In this document: positions 48,537 to 56,139 of the stretch, one piece after another
How the letters are laid out: each line of letters opens with the position of its first letter
How positions within the stretch are numbered: the first letter of the stretch is position 1
From: Streptomyces guryensis
GTDB lineage: Bacteria; Actinomycetota; Actinomycetes; Streptomycetales; Streptomycetaceae
Direction of reading: 5' to 3'
DNA length: 64,000 bases
Assembly (NCBI RefSeq): GCF_021261325.1
Contig: NZ_JAJSBI010000024.1
Location: forward strand, 62,001-126,000
Program-made: the position numbers and the translations under genes
The notes under the pieces: generated by a model
Told to the model about the DNA's origin: nothing
Database searches by the model: none
What the model saw: the letters and a program-made list of their open reading frames with translations, nothing else

Positions 48537-49853
48537 TCACGGGACGAAGGCGGTCACCACGAGGAAGATGTTCAGCAGCACGACGACACCCGCGAGCACG
48601 GCCGCGAGCACGGTGGTCGTCCTGGTGTTGACCAGCGGCCCCATCAGCCGGGCGTCACGGGTGAACCCGATCAGCGGGATCAGGACGAAGGGGATCCCGA
48701 AGGAGAGGATGAGCTGGGACCAGATCAGGGCCCGGGTCGGATCGACTCCGGCGGCCAGGACGACCAGCGCGGGTGCCACCGTGATCGCCCGGCGCAGTAC
48801 GAGGGGCAGGGAGCGGCCGAGGAAACCGGCCATGACGACCTGGCCCGCGTATGTGCCGACCGAGGTGGAGGCCAGCCCCGAGGCCAGCAGTGCGAGAGCG
48901 AAGGCCAGCGCGGCCCCGCTGCCGAGCAGAGTGCCGAAGCCGGCGTGGATGCTCTCCAGGGTGTCGATCTCCAGCGGACCGGCGTGGAACATCTTGGCCG
49001 CGACGATCAGCATGGCCATGTTCGCCAGACCCGCGAAGGCCAGCGCCACGAAGACGTCGAGACGTACCTGCCACAGAAGTCGGCGACGGCCGACGCCGGC
49101 GTCGGAGGGTGTCGTCGTCTCCCGTGCGTGGCGCCCGGCGAGGTCCGAGTGGAGATGGACGACATGGGGCATCACCGTCGCGCCCACGATGCCACCGGCG
49201 ATGAACAGGCCCTGTGCGTCGGGCAGGGAGGGGATCAGTCCGCCCGCGAAGTCTGCGGGACGTACCCCCGACCGCACCATGTTCCAGGCGAAGCCAGCCA
49301 GGATGCACGCGAGAGAGGCAGCGATCAGCGCCTCGAACTTCCGCTTACCGCGCGCCTCGAAGGCAAGAAGGACGAAGGAGAACACGGTGATCAGCACCCC
49401 GCCCGCCGTCAGTGGCAGGTCGAAGAGCAGCGCCAGCGCGATGGCCCCGCCGATCACCTCGGCCAAGTCCGTTGCCATGGCGACCAGTTCGGCCTGCACC
49501 CACATGCACCACACCGCGGGCCGCCGGTAGTGGTCCCGGCACAGCTCGGCGAGGTTCTGCCCGGTCGCCAGGCCGAGCTTGGCGGCGAGGACCTGCACCA
49601 GCATCCCCAGCAGATTGGCGGCGACCACGACCCAGAGCAGCCGGTATCCGAGGTCGGCACCGGCCACGAAGTTGGTGGCGAAGTTGCCGGGATCGACATA
49701 GGCGATGGCGGCAGCGAAGGCCGGACCGAGCATGACCAGGCCGCGGGCACGGCGCAGCACGACGGCGTACGGCCGGGGAGCGGTTCCTTCGGCGGAGTCG
49801 GTCCCCAGGGTGTTCGTCCCAGAGGTGCTCGCATCTGAGGTGTCCGTGCTCAC
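48537..49853 (-). CDS. mntH: NRAMP-family divalent metal transporter
   Basis: A 438-residue Mn/Fe transporter with eleven or so hydrophobic helices and the two metal-site motifs AAIAYVDPGNFATNFVAGAD (DPGN, helix 1) and VGATVMPHVVHLHSDL (MPH, helix 6). GTG at 49853 has a strong GGAGG 5 nt before it; the first ~40 residues are Ser/Thr-rich and not conserved. Placed 11 bp after the M24 gene. Metal import would serve the diiron and Fe-S enzymes of the cluster, or the M24 enzyme (often Mn). Confidence 0.92.
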   Translation of the reverse strand: MSTDTSDASTSGTNTLGTDSAEGTAPRPYAVVLRRARGLVMLGPAFAAAIAYVDPGNFATNFVAGADLGYRLLWVVVAANLLGMLVQVLAAKLGLATGQNLAELCRDHYRRPAVWCMWVQAELVAMATDLAEVIGGAIALALLFDLPLTAGGVLITVFSFVLLAFEARGKRKFEALIAASLACILAGFAWNMVRSGVRPADFAGGLIPSLPDAQGLFIAGGIVGATVMPHVVHLHSDLAGRHARETTTPSDAGVGRRRLLWQVRLDVFVALAFAGLANMAMLIVAAKMFHAGPLEIDTLESIHAGFGTLLGSGAALAFALALLASGLASTSVGTYAGQVVMAGFLGRSLPLVLRRAITVAPALVVLAAGVDPTRALIWSQLILSFGIPFVLIPLIGFTRDARLMGPLVNTRTTTVLAAVLAGVVVLLNIFLVVTAFVP

Positions 49854-49864
49854 CAGAGCCTCCT

Positions 49865-50581
49865 TCAACGGCTCAGCGTCAGCAACTGTTCGTAGAACCC
49901 GCCGAAGGTCCGTGCCCGGTCGACCAGGTGGATCTCCAGAATCCAGTGGCACCGACGGCCCGCGTCGTCGGTGGTGCGCAGCGGCCGGTGGTTGGCGGGC
50001 GCGATGTAGCTGTTGACGAGGTCGGCGTCGATCAGCTCATGCGGGAACTCGCCCACCAGATGGCCGCTGTGCGGACCCCCGAACGCCCATCCGGCGGCTT
50101 CGGCCAGCGAGACGACGTGCGCGTAGAGCTCCGAGCCGGTGATGTCGGGGTGCTTCTCGAAGTGCTCCCGGCCGGCCTGCCAGATTCCCGGCAGGTCGTC
50201 CCGCAGACGCAGCTTCTCGGGGTCGTCGCCCAGCACGTATGTACGCCCGAAGTCGGCTTCCCACTCGCTGAACACCGGGCCGAAGTCCAGGAAGACGATG
50301 TCCCCGGCGGCTATCCGGCGGTCCGGCGGGTTCTCGCGGTAGGGCTGGAGGGTGTTGGAGCCGGACCTCACGATGCGTTTGTGCCAGTGCTTGCCGGTGC
50401 CGAACAGTTCGGCGGCCAGGTCCCTGACCTCGTCGCTGACCTCGGACTCCCATCGGCCCGGTGCCACGATCCCCCGGTCGGTCACTTCGTCGAACAGCGC
50501 CACGGCCTTGCGCTCGGCCTCGATCAGGTTGAGCGCCCTGGTCTCTTCGTCAACGTCCGTGGGGACGACGGCCTCACTCAT
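49865..50581 (-). CDS. M24 family metallopeptidase-like enzyme
   Basis: A 238-residue pita-bread-fold protein. The five metal ligands of the methionine aminopeptidase/prolidase/creatinase family look present: Asp in IVFLDFGPVFSEWEADFG (two), His in PHSGHLVGEFPHE, Glu in CHWILEIHLVD and Glu in FGGFYEQLL. It lacks the N-terminal creatinase domain. The match is to short Xaa-Pro-peptidase-like proteins; in a biosynthetic cluster it could cleave a C-N bond or release a protecting amino acid. ATG follows GGAGGTGTGATC. Its start is 2 bp from the end of the ketopantoate-reductase-like gene. Confidence 0.85.
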   Translation of the reverse strand: MSEAVVPTDVDEETRALNLIEAERKAVALFDEVTDRGIVAPGRWESEVSDEVRDLAAELFGTGKHWHKRIVRSGSNTLQPYRENPPDRRIAAGDIVFLDFGPVFSEWEADFGRTYVLGDDPEKLRLRDDLPGIWQAGREHFEKHPDITGSELYAHVVSLAEAAGWAFGGPHSGHLVGEFPHELIDADLVNSYIAPANHRPLRTTDDAGRRCHWILEIHLVDRARTFGGFYEQLLTLSR

Positions 50582-50583
50582 GA

Positions 50584-51531
50584 TCACACCTCCATAGGAC
50601 CGGTACGGTCTGCCCGGCTCAACGCCTGTTGGTATACGCATAGTTGGGTGTACGCGAGGCCGAGCAGCGGAGTGTCGACTCCGTGTTCGGCGCCTCGCTC
50701 GACCAGGTCGCCGAGGATGTGGTCGGCCTCCACGGGGCCTCCGCGCAGCAGGTCGCGGTAGAGCGAGGAGGCCGTGGTCGAGCCCGGTTCGGTGAGTGTC
50801 GCCCGCGCCCGGCGCAGTGCCTCGGCACGGGCGGGATGCCCGCAGGCGGCGGCGACGGCCGCGCACTCCGCGACCACCCGCCCGGCGAAGTCCGCTCCGC
50901 CCGGGGCCGCGACGACCTCGCCGACCAGGCCGCGCATCAGACAGGTCACCGCGCCGACGGCTGCCACGTACACCCACTTCTCCCACATCTCCTGCCGGAT
51001 GCCGGGCGAGGGCCGCGCGGTGAAGCCCACGCCGTCCAGCCAGGGACCGAGTGCGGGGAGCGCGGCCGGGCCCGGGGTCTGCCAGGGGCCATAGCGCAGT
51101 TCCTGCTGGCCGCCCAGCTGGCGGACGCCGCCGTCCGGGTCGAGGGTGGTGGTGATCAGGCAGACCCCGCCCGCGACCCGGTGGCCCCCGTACTTCTGCT
51201 CCAACAGGTGCGCGTGGCGCAGGCCGTTGAGCACGGGCAGTATCACCGTGCGGGGGCCGACTGCGGGCGCGATGTCCTCGACGGCCTGTTCCAGGGTGTA
51301 CGCCTTGACCGTGAGCAGCACCAGGTCGTACGGCTCGGTCAGGTCCCGGGCGGTGACCGGCTTCGGGGCCAGTCGCACACTCCCGTGCGGGCTGCGGATC
51401 ATCAGTCCGTGGGCGCTCAGCTGGGCGGCACGTCCCGGCCGTACCAGGAAGGTCACGTCACGACCCGCTTCGAGCAGCCGTCCCCCGAAGTAGCCGCCGG
51501 TGGCGCCGGCTCCGACGACGAGTGCTCTCAC
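50584..51531 (-). CDS. Ketopantoate reductase (ApbA/PanE) family oxidoreductase
   Basis: A 315-residue NADPH-dependent oxidoreductase. Seen: Rossmann start VRALVVGAGATGGYFGGRLL, VLLTVKAYTLEQAVEDIAP, VILPVLNGLRHAHLLEQKYG and the C-terminal helical KWVYVAAVGAVTCLMRG with the family Lys. The family reduces 2-keto acids such as ketopantoate. Its GTG overlaps the stop of the upstream 170-residue gene (GTGA), so they are coupled. A cluster location suggests reduction of an alpha-keto intermediate, not vitamin B5 synthesis. Confidence 0.88.
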   Translation of the reverse strand: MRALVVGAGATGGYFGGRLLEAGRDVTFLVRPGRAAQLSAHGLMIRSPHGSVRLAPKPVTARDLTEPYDLVLLTVKAYTLEQAVEDIAPAVGPRTVILPVLNGLRHAHLLEQKYGGHRVAGGVCLITTTLDPDGGVRQLGGQQELRYGPWQTPGPAALPALGPWLDGVGFTARPSPGIRQEMWEKWVYVAAVGAVTCLMRGLVGEVVAAPGGADFAGRVVAECAAVAAACGHPARAEALRRARATLTEPGSTTASSLYRDLLRGGPVEADHILGDLVERGAEHGVDTPLLGLAYTQLCVYQQALSRADRTGPMEV

Positions 51532-52040
51532 ACCACGGCCATTCCGCGCTCGTCGCGTCGCTCCACCGGCGGCCAGGGGGCGCGCCGGGAACGGCTGAGC
51601 GTGTCGGCGGCATCGGCGACGATGTCGTCCGCCATCCGCGCCAGGAGCAGCGCGTCGTCGGCGAAGCGCTCGGGGTCGTCGATTCCGCCGACCTTCAACA
51701 GGGCGACGGCATCGCGCAGTTGCCGACCGAGCCAGTCCAGTGGATCGTGCGCCAACTCGTCGTCGTACAGGCGCTTGCGGCCCTCGCCGTTCGGCATCTC
51801 CGGGTGCCAGTGCATCCGGTCCTGGGCCCCGGGTGCTGATTCCAGCAGGTCGAAACGGCATACGCCCCGGGTGATGGAGAAGGCGCGCGAAGCGTAGATC
51901 GAACCGGGGAGCGTATCGGGCTCATTGATCCGCAGTTCGAGGCGGACGCCGCATTCACGGCCGTCCTGCAGTCGATTCGGATTGAGGAAGTCCAGCCCTT
52001 CCACACTCACACACAGCCTGTTCGCCATATGAATTCGCAT
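51528..52040 (-). CDS. Protein of unknown function
   Basis: A 170-residue soluble protein I do not recognise. It has a beta-rich first half (RLCVSVEGLDFLNPNR, ECGVRLELRINEPDTLPGS, SITRGVCRFDLLES) containing MHWHPEM with two His, and a helical second half (PLDWLGRQLRDAVALL, DDALLLARMADDIVADAAD). No signal peptide or membrane segment. Start at the ATG at 52040 or at 52028 (MANRLCVSVEG); neither has a good ribosome site. First gene of the operon running through the reductase, M24, mntH and YczE-like genes. Confidence 0.7.
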   Translation of the reverse strand: MRIHMANRLCVSVEGLDFLNPNRLQDGRECGVRLELRINEPDTLPGSIYASRAFSITRGVCRFDLLESAPGAQDRMHWHPEMPNGEGRKRLYDDELAHDPLDWLGRQLRDAVALLKVGGIDDPERFADDALLLARMADDIVADAADTLSRSRRAPWPPVERRDERGMAVV

Positions 52041-52117
52041 GACATACAGAACAGCAGAGCAGCACCGAAAGTGTCAACGACGGCCCAGGGAAATGGAATT
52101 GGCCGGAAAATTGGAAG

Positions 52118-52160
52118 GCCGGTGGCGCGGCCGTGAATTCTCCACGGCCGCGCCACCGGC
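52118..52160 (-). terminator. Very strong hairpin after the ferredoxin gene
   Basis: A perfect 18-bp stem (left arm GCCGGTGGCGCGGCCGTG) with a 7-nt loop AATTCTC, 23 bp past the ferredoxin stop. It closes the RraA-ferritin/ferredoxin operon and separates it from the next operon starting at 52040. Confidence 0.85.
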
Positions 52161-52183
52161 AGTAACTCACACCGGACATACCT

Positions 52184-52561
52184 TCAGGCGCGCGGTACCG
52201 GTAGCCCGTTCCGGATGCGGTGTTCCCGGAAATCAGCGTGCTGGCCCGCCACCACGCTCATCGGTGACAGCGGTCGCGCCGAACACAGCAGTGCGAAGCC
52301 TGCCGCCTCGTCGACGGGGTAGAAACGGCGCGCCGTGGAGTGCTCGGCGCTTCCTTCCTCGATGCGGGCCGCACAGGTCGTGCACCATCCTTGGCGGCAT
52401 GTCCGGGGGAGTCGCATGCCGTACCGTTCGGCCGCATCGAGAAGAGATTCCCCCCGATGCGCATAGATGGTCGAGACCGTCCCCCCGTACTGGATACGTA
52501 TCTCGTAACCGGGTTCGTCAGGGGTGGCCGAAGGGCTTGTTCCGGCTCCAGGGAGCGTCAC
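52184..52561 (-). CDS. [2Fe-2S] plant-type ferredoxin
   Basis: A 125-residue ferredoxin. The cluster ligands are Cys55, Cys60, Cys63 (LPRTCRQGWCTTC) and Cys93 (ALLCSARP), the CX4CX2CX29C pattern of plant-type domains. A ~35-residue C-terminal tail follows. GTG at 52561 was chosen because GAGGTGA lies 6 nt before it; it then overlaps the upstream fusion gene by 44 nt, implying coupled translation. It probably donates electrons to the diiron domain of that fusion or to the AurF-type oxygenase. Confidence 0.86.
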   Translation of the reverse strand: MTLPGAGTSPSATPDEPGYEIRIQYGGTVSTIYAHRGESLLDAAERYGMRLPRTCRQGWCTTCAARIEEGSAEHSTARRFYPVDEAAGFALLCSARPLSPMSVVAGQHADFREHRIRNGLPVPRA

Positions 52562-54026
52562 CGATCTCACCTCGCTTGAAATGTCCGGACGGGCGTGCCA
52601 CACCGTCCCGTTCCATGCTGAGCAATTCGATGAACCAGGCCTCGTGCTCGATCTCCTCGTTGAGGATGCGCATGGCAAGCTCGTACGTCCTGGGGTCCTT
52701 TCCGAAGGTCATGTCGCAGATTTCCCACCACGAGCGCACTGCGCAGCGCTCGGCTTCGAGAAGTACCGTGAGGATTTCCACGGAGTTCGCCGGACTCGTC
52801 GCGTCGTCACCGTCGTTCCCCCAGGTCATCCGCCCGTTGTTGGTGTTGGGCAGATAGGCGTCCGGGCAGCCGGCCCGGTCGGCGAAGTCCCGGATGTCGA
52901 ACGGGATCGTGCCGCCCAGCTCGAAGATCCGAGGGGTGATCAGCTCGAAGTGCGAGCGGTCCTCCAGGCGCGCATCCTCGGCGATCGCCTTGTAGTCCTC
53001 CTTGCCCGCCAGGAAGTGGCGCAGCACGGTGTAGTAGTAGTACGTCGTGAACTCGGCGGCGGCCGCGTCGATCAGCTTCTCGCGCAGCGCGATGACGTCC
53101 ACGCCGCGCTCCTCCAGTTGCTCCACGCCCGCACGGCGGGTCAGGTCGCCCTCCGCCACCCGCCCCTGGTACGGGCGCGCGCCGGCCCTGACCCCGGCCG
53201 GGCGAGCCGGGGTCAGGGCCGGAGCCGACACCTGTGCGCGCTCGGCCTGTTGGGCGGCCTTGCGCTCCCCGCAGCAGCCACTGTCGCCGCTCTGCACAGC
53301 GCGGGCCCCGCCCGGTGAGGAGCTGAGTTCGCGCTTCTCCCCGTTGACCAGGTACCGGTCGAAGGCCTCCAGCGGGCTCATGCCCGAGCGCACTGCGTCG
53401 CGCAGTGCCTCCTCCTTGACCGCCACCTCGACCGCCTCGTCCGCCACCTTCGCGGCGACCTCCCGGGGCACGATCACCACGCCCGAGGCGTCGGCCACCA
53501 GATAGTCGCCGGGGGCGATCCGCACGCCTTCGATGTGCACCGGCTCCTTGCCCCAGGTGACCCAGTCCCCACGCTGGATGAACCCCTGGGGCCGGACGAA
53601 CCGGGAGATCACCGGGAAGCCCATCTCGTGCACCGAGTGCAGGTCGCGGGCACCGCCGTCGATGACCGCGCCCGCCGCGCCCCGGGCCTGCAGCGCGGTG
53701 ATGGACAGATCGCCGAATATGGAGGCGTCGATGCCGTTCATCTGCACCACGGCGATGTGGTCGGCCGGCACCGAGCTCAGCATCTCGAACAGGCCCCGCG
53801 CGCTCTTGCCGTGGGACACCGCCAGCGGATTCGGCACGCACTCGACGGGGTACGCGGGCCCGACCATCCGCATGCCGGGGTCCTCGAACAGGAAGTCGCC
53901 GGAAAGGCTCTGTTTCACATAACCGAGTCCGTCGAGAATGTCGGTCAACGCCCCGGTATAGGCCTGGCGCAGTTTGTCCACAATCTCCGAGTCGACGGCC
54001 CACTGTCCGTTGGTGACATCACCCAT
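52518..54026 (-). CDS. Fusion: RraA-like aldolase/decarboxylase plus ferritin-like diiron domain
   Basis: A 502-residue two-domain protein. Residues ~1-230 are RraA-like: SHGKSARGLFEMLSSVPAD, ALQARGAAGAVIDGGARD (the RGxxGxVxDGxxRD motif, Arg127-Asp128) and YLVADASGVVIVP, related to HMG/CHA aldolase and oxaloacetate decarboxylase. A linker (~231-300) holds a Cys-Cys pair (DSGCCGERK). Residues ~305-475 form a ferritin-like four-helix bundle with candidate ligands Glu325, Glu355/His359, Glu424/Glu426 and Glu458-x2-His461 (NEEIEHEAWF). ATG at 54026 follows AAGGGG by 9 nt; ATG 54032 is possible. I know no characterised protein with this architecture. Confidence 0.82.
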   Translation of the reverse strand: MGDVTNGQWAVDSEIVDKLRQAYTGALTDILDGLGYVKQSLSGDFLFEDPGMRMVGPAYPVECVPNPLAVSHGKSARGLFEMLSSVPADHIAVVQMNGIDASIFGDLSITALQARGAAGAVIDGGARDLHSVHEMGFPVISRFVRPQGFIQRGDWVTWGKEPVHIEGVRIAPGDYLVADASGVVIVPREVAAKVADEAVEVAVKEEALRDAVRSGMSPLEAFDRYLVNGEKRELSSSPGGARAVQSGDSGCCGERKAAQQAERAQVSAPALTPARPAGVRAGARPYQGRVAEGDLTRRAGVEQLEERGVDVIALREKLIDAAAAEFTTYYYYTVLRHFLAGKEDYKAIAEDARLEDRSHFELITPRIFELGGTIPFDIRDFADRAGCPDAYLPNTNNGRMTWGNDGDDATSPANSVEILTVLLEAERCAVRSWWEICDMTFGKDPRTYELAMRILNEEIEHEAWFIELLSMERDGVARPSGHFKRGEIGDAPWSRNKPFGHP

Positions 54027-54161
54027 CTTCATCAACCCCTTTGGTTCCGTAGCGGATTCTGTCGCATTTCTCGCGGACCCGGCAACATCCAGTGAGCCTT
54101 GCTCTGAATATCGACGGGCATTACTGTTCGATACATCCGAATCTCAGGCGGGAGGATTCTT

Positions 54162-55109
54162 ATGCCTGCTGAACCTGGTTCACAACAGATGTATCGATCG
54201 AGTTTCTCCGGCTGGGAGAGGAGGTCGAGCGTCCGCGTAAAGCCCCAACGCGCCCTCGACGAACTCGAAGAGGGAAAAGTGTTCTTCCCGCCCGAGCTCG
54301 TCCCGGTGCTCTACCACCCCCTGGTCAGGGAACAGGACCAGCGGGTCATCAACAGTCTGCTGCTCCAACGGCTGCATGTGTACCTGGACTTCACCGCCGA
54401 TCTGGAACAGCTGGTGGTCACGCCCGTCACCCAGCTGGTGAGCCGCCGGCGAAGCGGCTTCGAACTCCCCACGGCCATGCTCCGCGACGCCTACAAGATA
54501 TGTACGGACGAATCCTGGCACGCCCAGTTCTCAGACGACCTGCAGTGCCAGTTGATCACGGCGACGGGAGAATTACCGGAGGCGGCCGGGGAGCCCTATT
54601 TCCTGACCCGCCTCGGCACCGTGAAATCGGAACTCGAACCGTCGATGCGACCGCTCGCCGACCTCTTCTTCACCGTGGTGTCCGAGACGCTGATATCCAG
54701 CATCCTTTCCGGTATTCCGAAGGACCAGCGGGTGTTCACGGCCGTACGGGAGACGATCGCCGACCACGCCGAGGACGAGGGCCGCCACCATGCGTATTTC
54801 GCGCGGTTCTTCGAATACGCGTGGCCCCAGCTGACGCCGGGCCAGCAGGACCTGGTGGGCACGCTGCTGCCCGAGTTCATCGTGGCGTTCCTGCAGCCCG
54901 ACCTCGCGGCGACGAGCGTCGTGCTACGGGCCACGGGCCTGGGCCCCGAGGCCGTACGGGGTGTGATGGAGGAGACATATCCGCTCGCGCGGGTACGGGC
55001 GGACATGCGGGCGGACTCGGCAGCCACCCTGCGGCTGCTGGATCGCCAGGGGGTCTTCGAGTCGGACAAGGTGGCTGACTCCTTCTTCCGATGCGGACTG
55101 CTGGAGTGA
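54162..55109 (+). CDS. AurF-family diiron oxygenase
   Basis: A 315-residue protein of the p-aminobenzoate N-oxygenase (AurF) family. All seven diiron ligands can be placed with AurF-like spacing: Glu82, Glu117-x2-His120 (TDESWHAQF), Glu175 (VVSETLIS) and His202-x3-Glu206-x2-His209 (ADHAEDEGRHHAYF). AurF-type enzymes oxidise amines to hydroxylamines and nitro groups; others hydroxylate C-H bonds. ATG follows GGGAGG by about 7 nt. Codon 138 is the rare TTA (54573-54575). Divergent from the RraA-ferritin fusion with 135 bp between. Confidence 0.88.
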   Translation: MPAEPGSQQMYRSSFSGWERRSSVRVKPQRALDELEEGKVFFPPELVPVLYHPLVREQDQRVINSLLLQRLHVYLDFTADLEQLVVTPVTQLVSRRRSGFELPTAMLRDAYKICTDESWHAQFSDDLQCQLITATGELPEAAGEPYFLTRLGTVKSELEPSMRPLADLFFTVVSETLISSILSGIPKDQRVFTAVRETIADHAEDEGRHHAYFARFFEYAWPQLTPGQQDLVGTLLPEFIVAFLQPDLAATSVVLRATGLGPEAVRGVMEETYPLARVRADMRADSAATLRLLDRQGVFESDKVADSFFRCGLLE

Positions 55110-55114
55110 GACGA

Positions 55115-55144
55115 ACCGGCCGTGCGAGGGCGCGCACGGCCGGT
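55115..55144. terminator. Bidirectional terminator
   Basis: ACCGGCCGTGCG pairs with CGCACGGCCGGT (12 bp, 6-nt loop), 5 bp after the AurF-type stop and 35 bp after the convergent dehydrogenase stop. Confidence 0.75.
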
Positions 55145-55179
55145 CTTCCGCTGGTCAGGACCGCCCCGCACGGCACCGG

Positions 55180-56139
55180 TCACGGTGCCGTGCTCCGTAC
55201 GTCGAGCAGAATCTTTCCGACCGCGGTGCGGCCGATCAAGGCGTCCAGTGCAGCGGCGACCCGGGCGAGCGGATAGGTCTCGCACACCGGGATCACCAGG
55301 TCCCCCTCGCGCAGTGCGCGCAGCGCCAGTTCGGTGCCCGCCCTGATGCGGTCCGGCGGTTCGGCGCCCCCTCCGTAACCGGCGATGACGAGGTTCTTGC
55401 GGTAGACGGTGCGCAGGGACAGCATGCTGTCGGCGCCGGCGCTGGTGCCGTACGAGACCAGCCGCCCGTACTCCGCGAGGACATCCACCGCGGCGCCCGT
55501 GAAGGCTCCCCCCAGGGCGTCGAAGACCATCGTGGGCACGAGGGGGTCCGCCGCCGCGGCGAGCTCTTTCGCGGACGCGGCGAGCAGCGGGGTGGCCCCC
55601 GTGGCGGCGACGGCCTGCAGCTTGTCGGCGCTGCCGGTCTGTCCCCACACCTGTGCGCCGGCCCCGCACGCCAGGCTGCAGACCGCCTGGCCGACCCCGC
55701 CCGCCGCGCCGAGCACCAACACCCGGTCGGTGTCCTCGATCCGGCCGACGTCCACAGTCGCCCGGATCGCGGTGGTGCCGACGACGGCAGCGCACGCGGC
55801 CGCTTCCAGGCTCACCCCGTCGGGCACCGGCACCAGCGCGTCCGGGTGCGCCACCACCTGCCCGGCCCAGGTGCCGTCCCGGACGATGCCGAGCCCCCGG
55901 CCGTGCACGACGACCGGCCGGCCTTCCCACATTCCCGCGCCCTCGACGCCCAGGACACGAGGCCGGGCGGCCTGCCCGCCGACCGCACCCTTGATGACGT
56001 AGGTGTCCAGCGGGTTGAGGGCGGCATAGTGCATGTCGACGACGACCTCGCCGTCGGACGGCTCACGCAGTTCCGTTTCGGCGACCAGGGGCGCGGCATC
56101 GAGGTCGACGAGCTGGGCGGCCAGGGTCCGTACTGTCAC
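55180..56139 (-). CDS. MDR-type quinone oxidoreductase/zinc-binding dehydrogenase-like protein
   Basis: A 319-residue medium-chain reductase. Seen: MHYAALNPLDTYVIKG, GVEGAGMWEGRPVVVHGRGL, the NADPH-binding VLVLGAAGGVGQAVCSLAC, and ILDVRSTAP-like family end. Structural-zinc cysteines are not evident, which suits quinone/enone reductases. Its GTG overlaps the aminotransferase stop (GTGA). It probably reduces a C=C or C=O bond in the pathway. Confidence 0.86.
   Translation of the reverse strand: MTVRTLAAQLVDLDAAPLVAETELREPSDGEVVVDMHYAALNPLDTYVIKGAVGGQAARPRVLGVEGAGMWEGRPVVVHGRGLGIVRDGTWAGQVVAHPDALVPVPDGVSLEAAACAAVVGTTAIRATVDVGRIEDTDRVLVLGAAGGVGQAVCSLACGAGAQVWGQTGSADKLQAVAATGATPLLAASAKELAAAADPLVPTMVFDALGGAFTGAAVDVLAEYGRLVSYGTSAGADSMLSLRTVYRKNLVIAGYGGGAEPPDRIRAGTELALRALREGDLVIPVCETYPLARVAAALDALIGRTAVGKILLDVRSTAP

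Noticed and set aside
54110..54140. StrR-type binding site (GTTCGA dyad) in the AurF promoter region
   Set aside because: GTTCGATACATCCGAATC has only a partial dyad; the spacing and second half do not fit the StrR consensus well enough to annotate.
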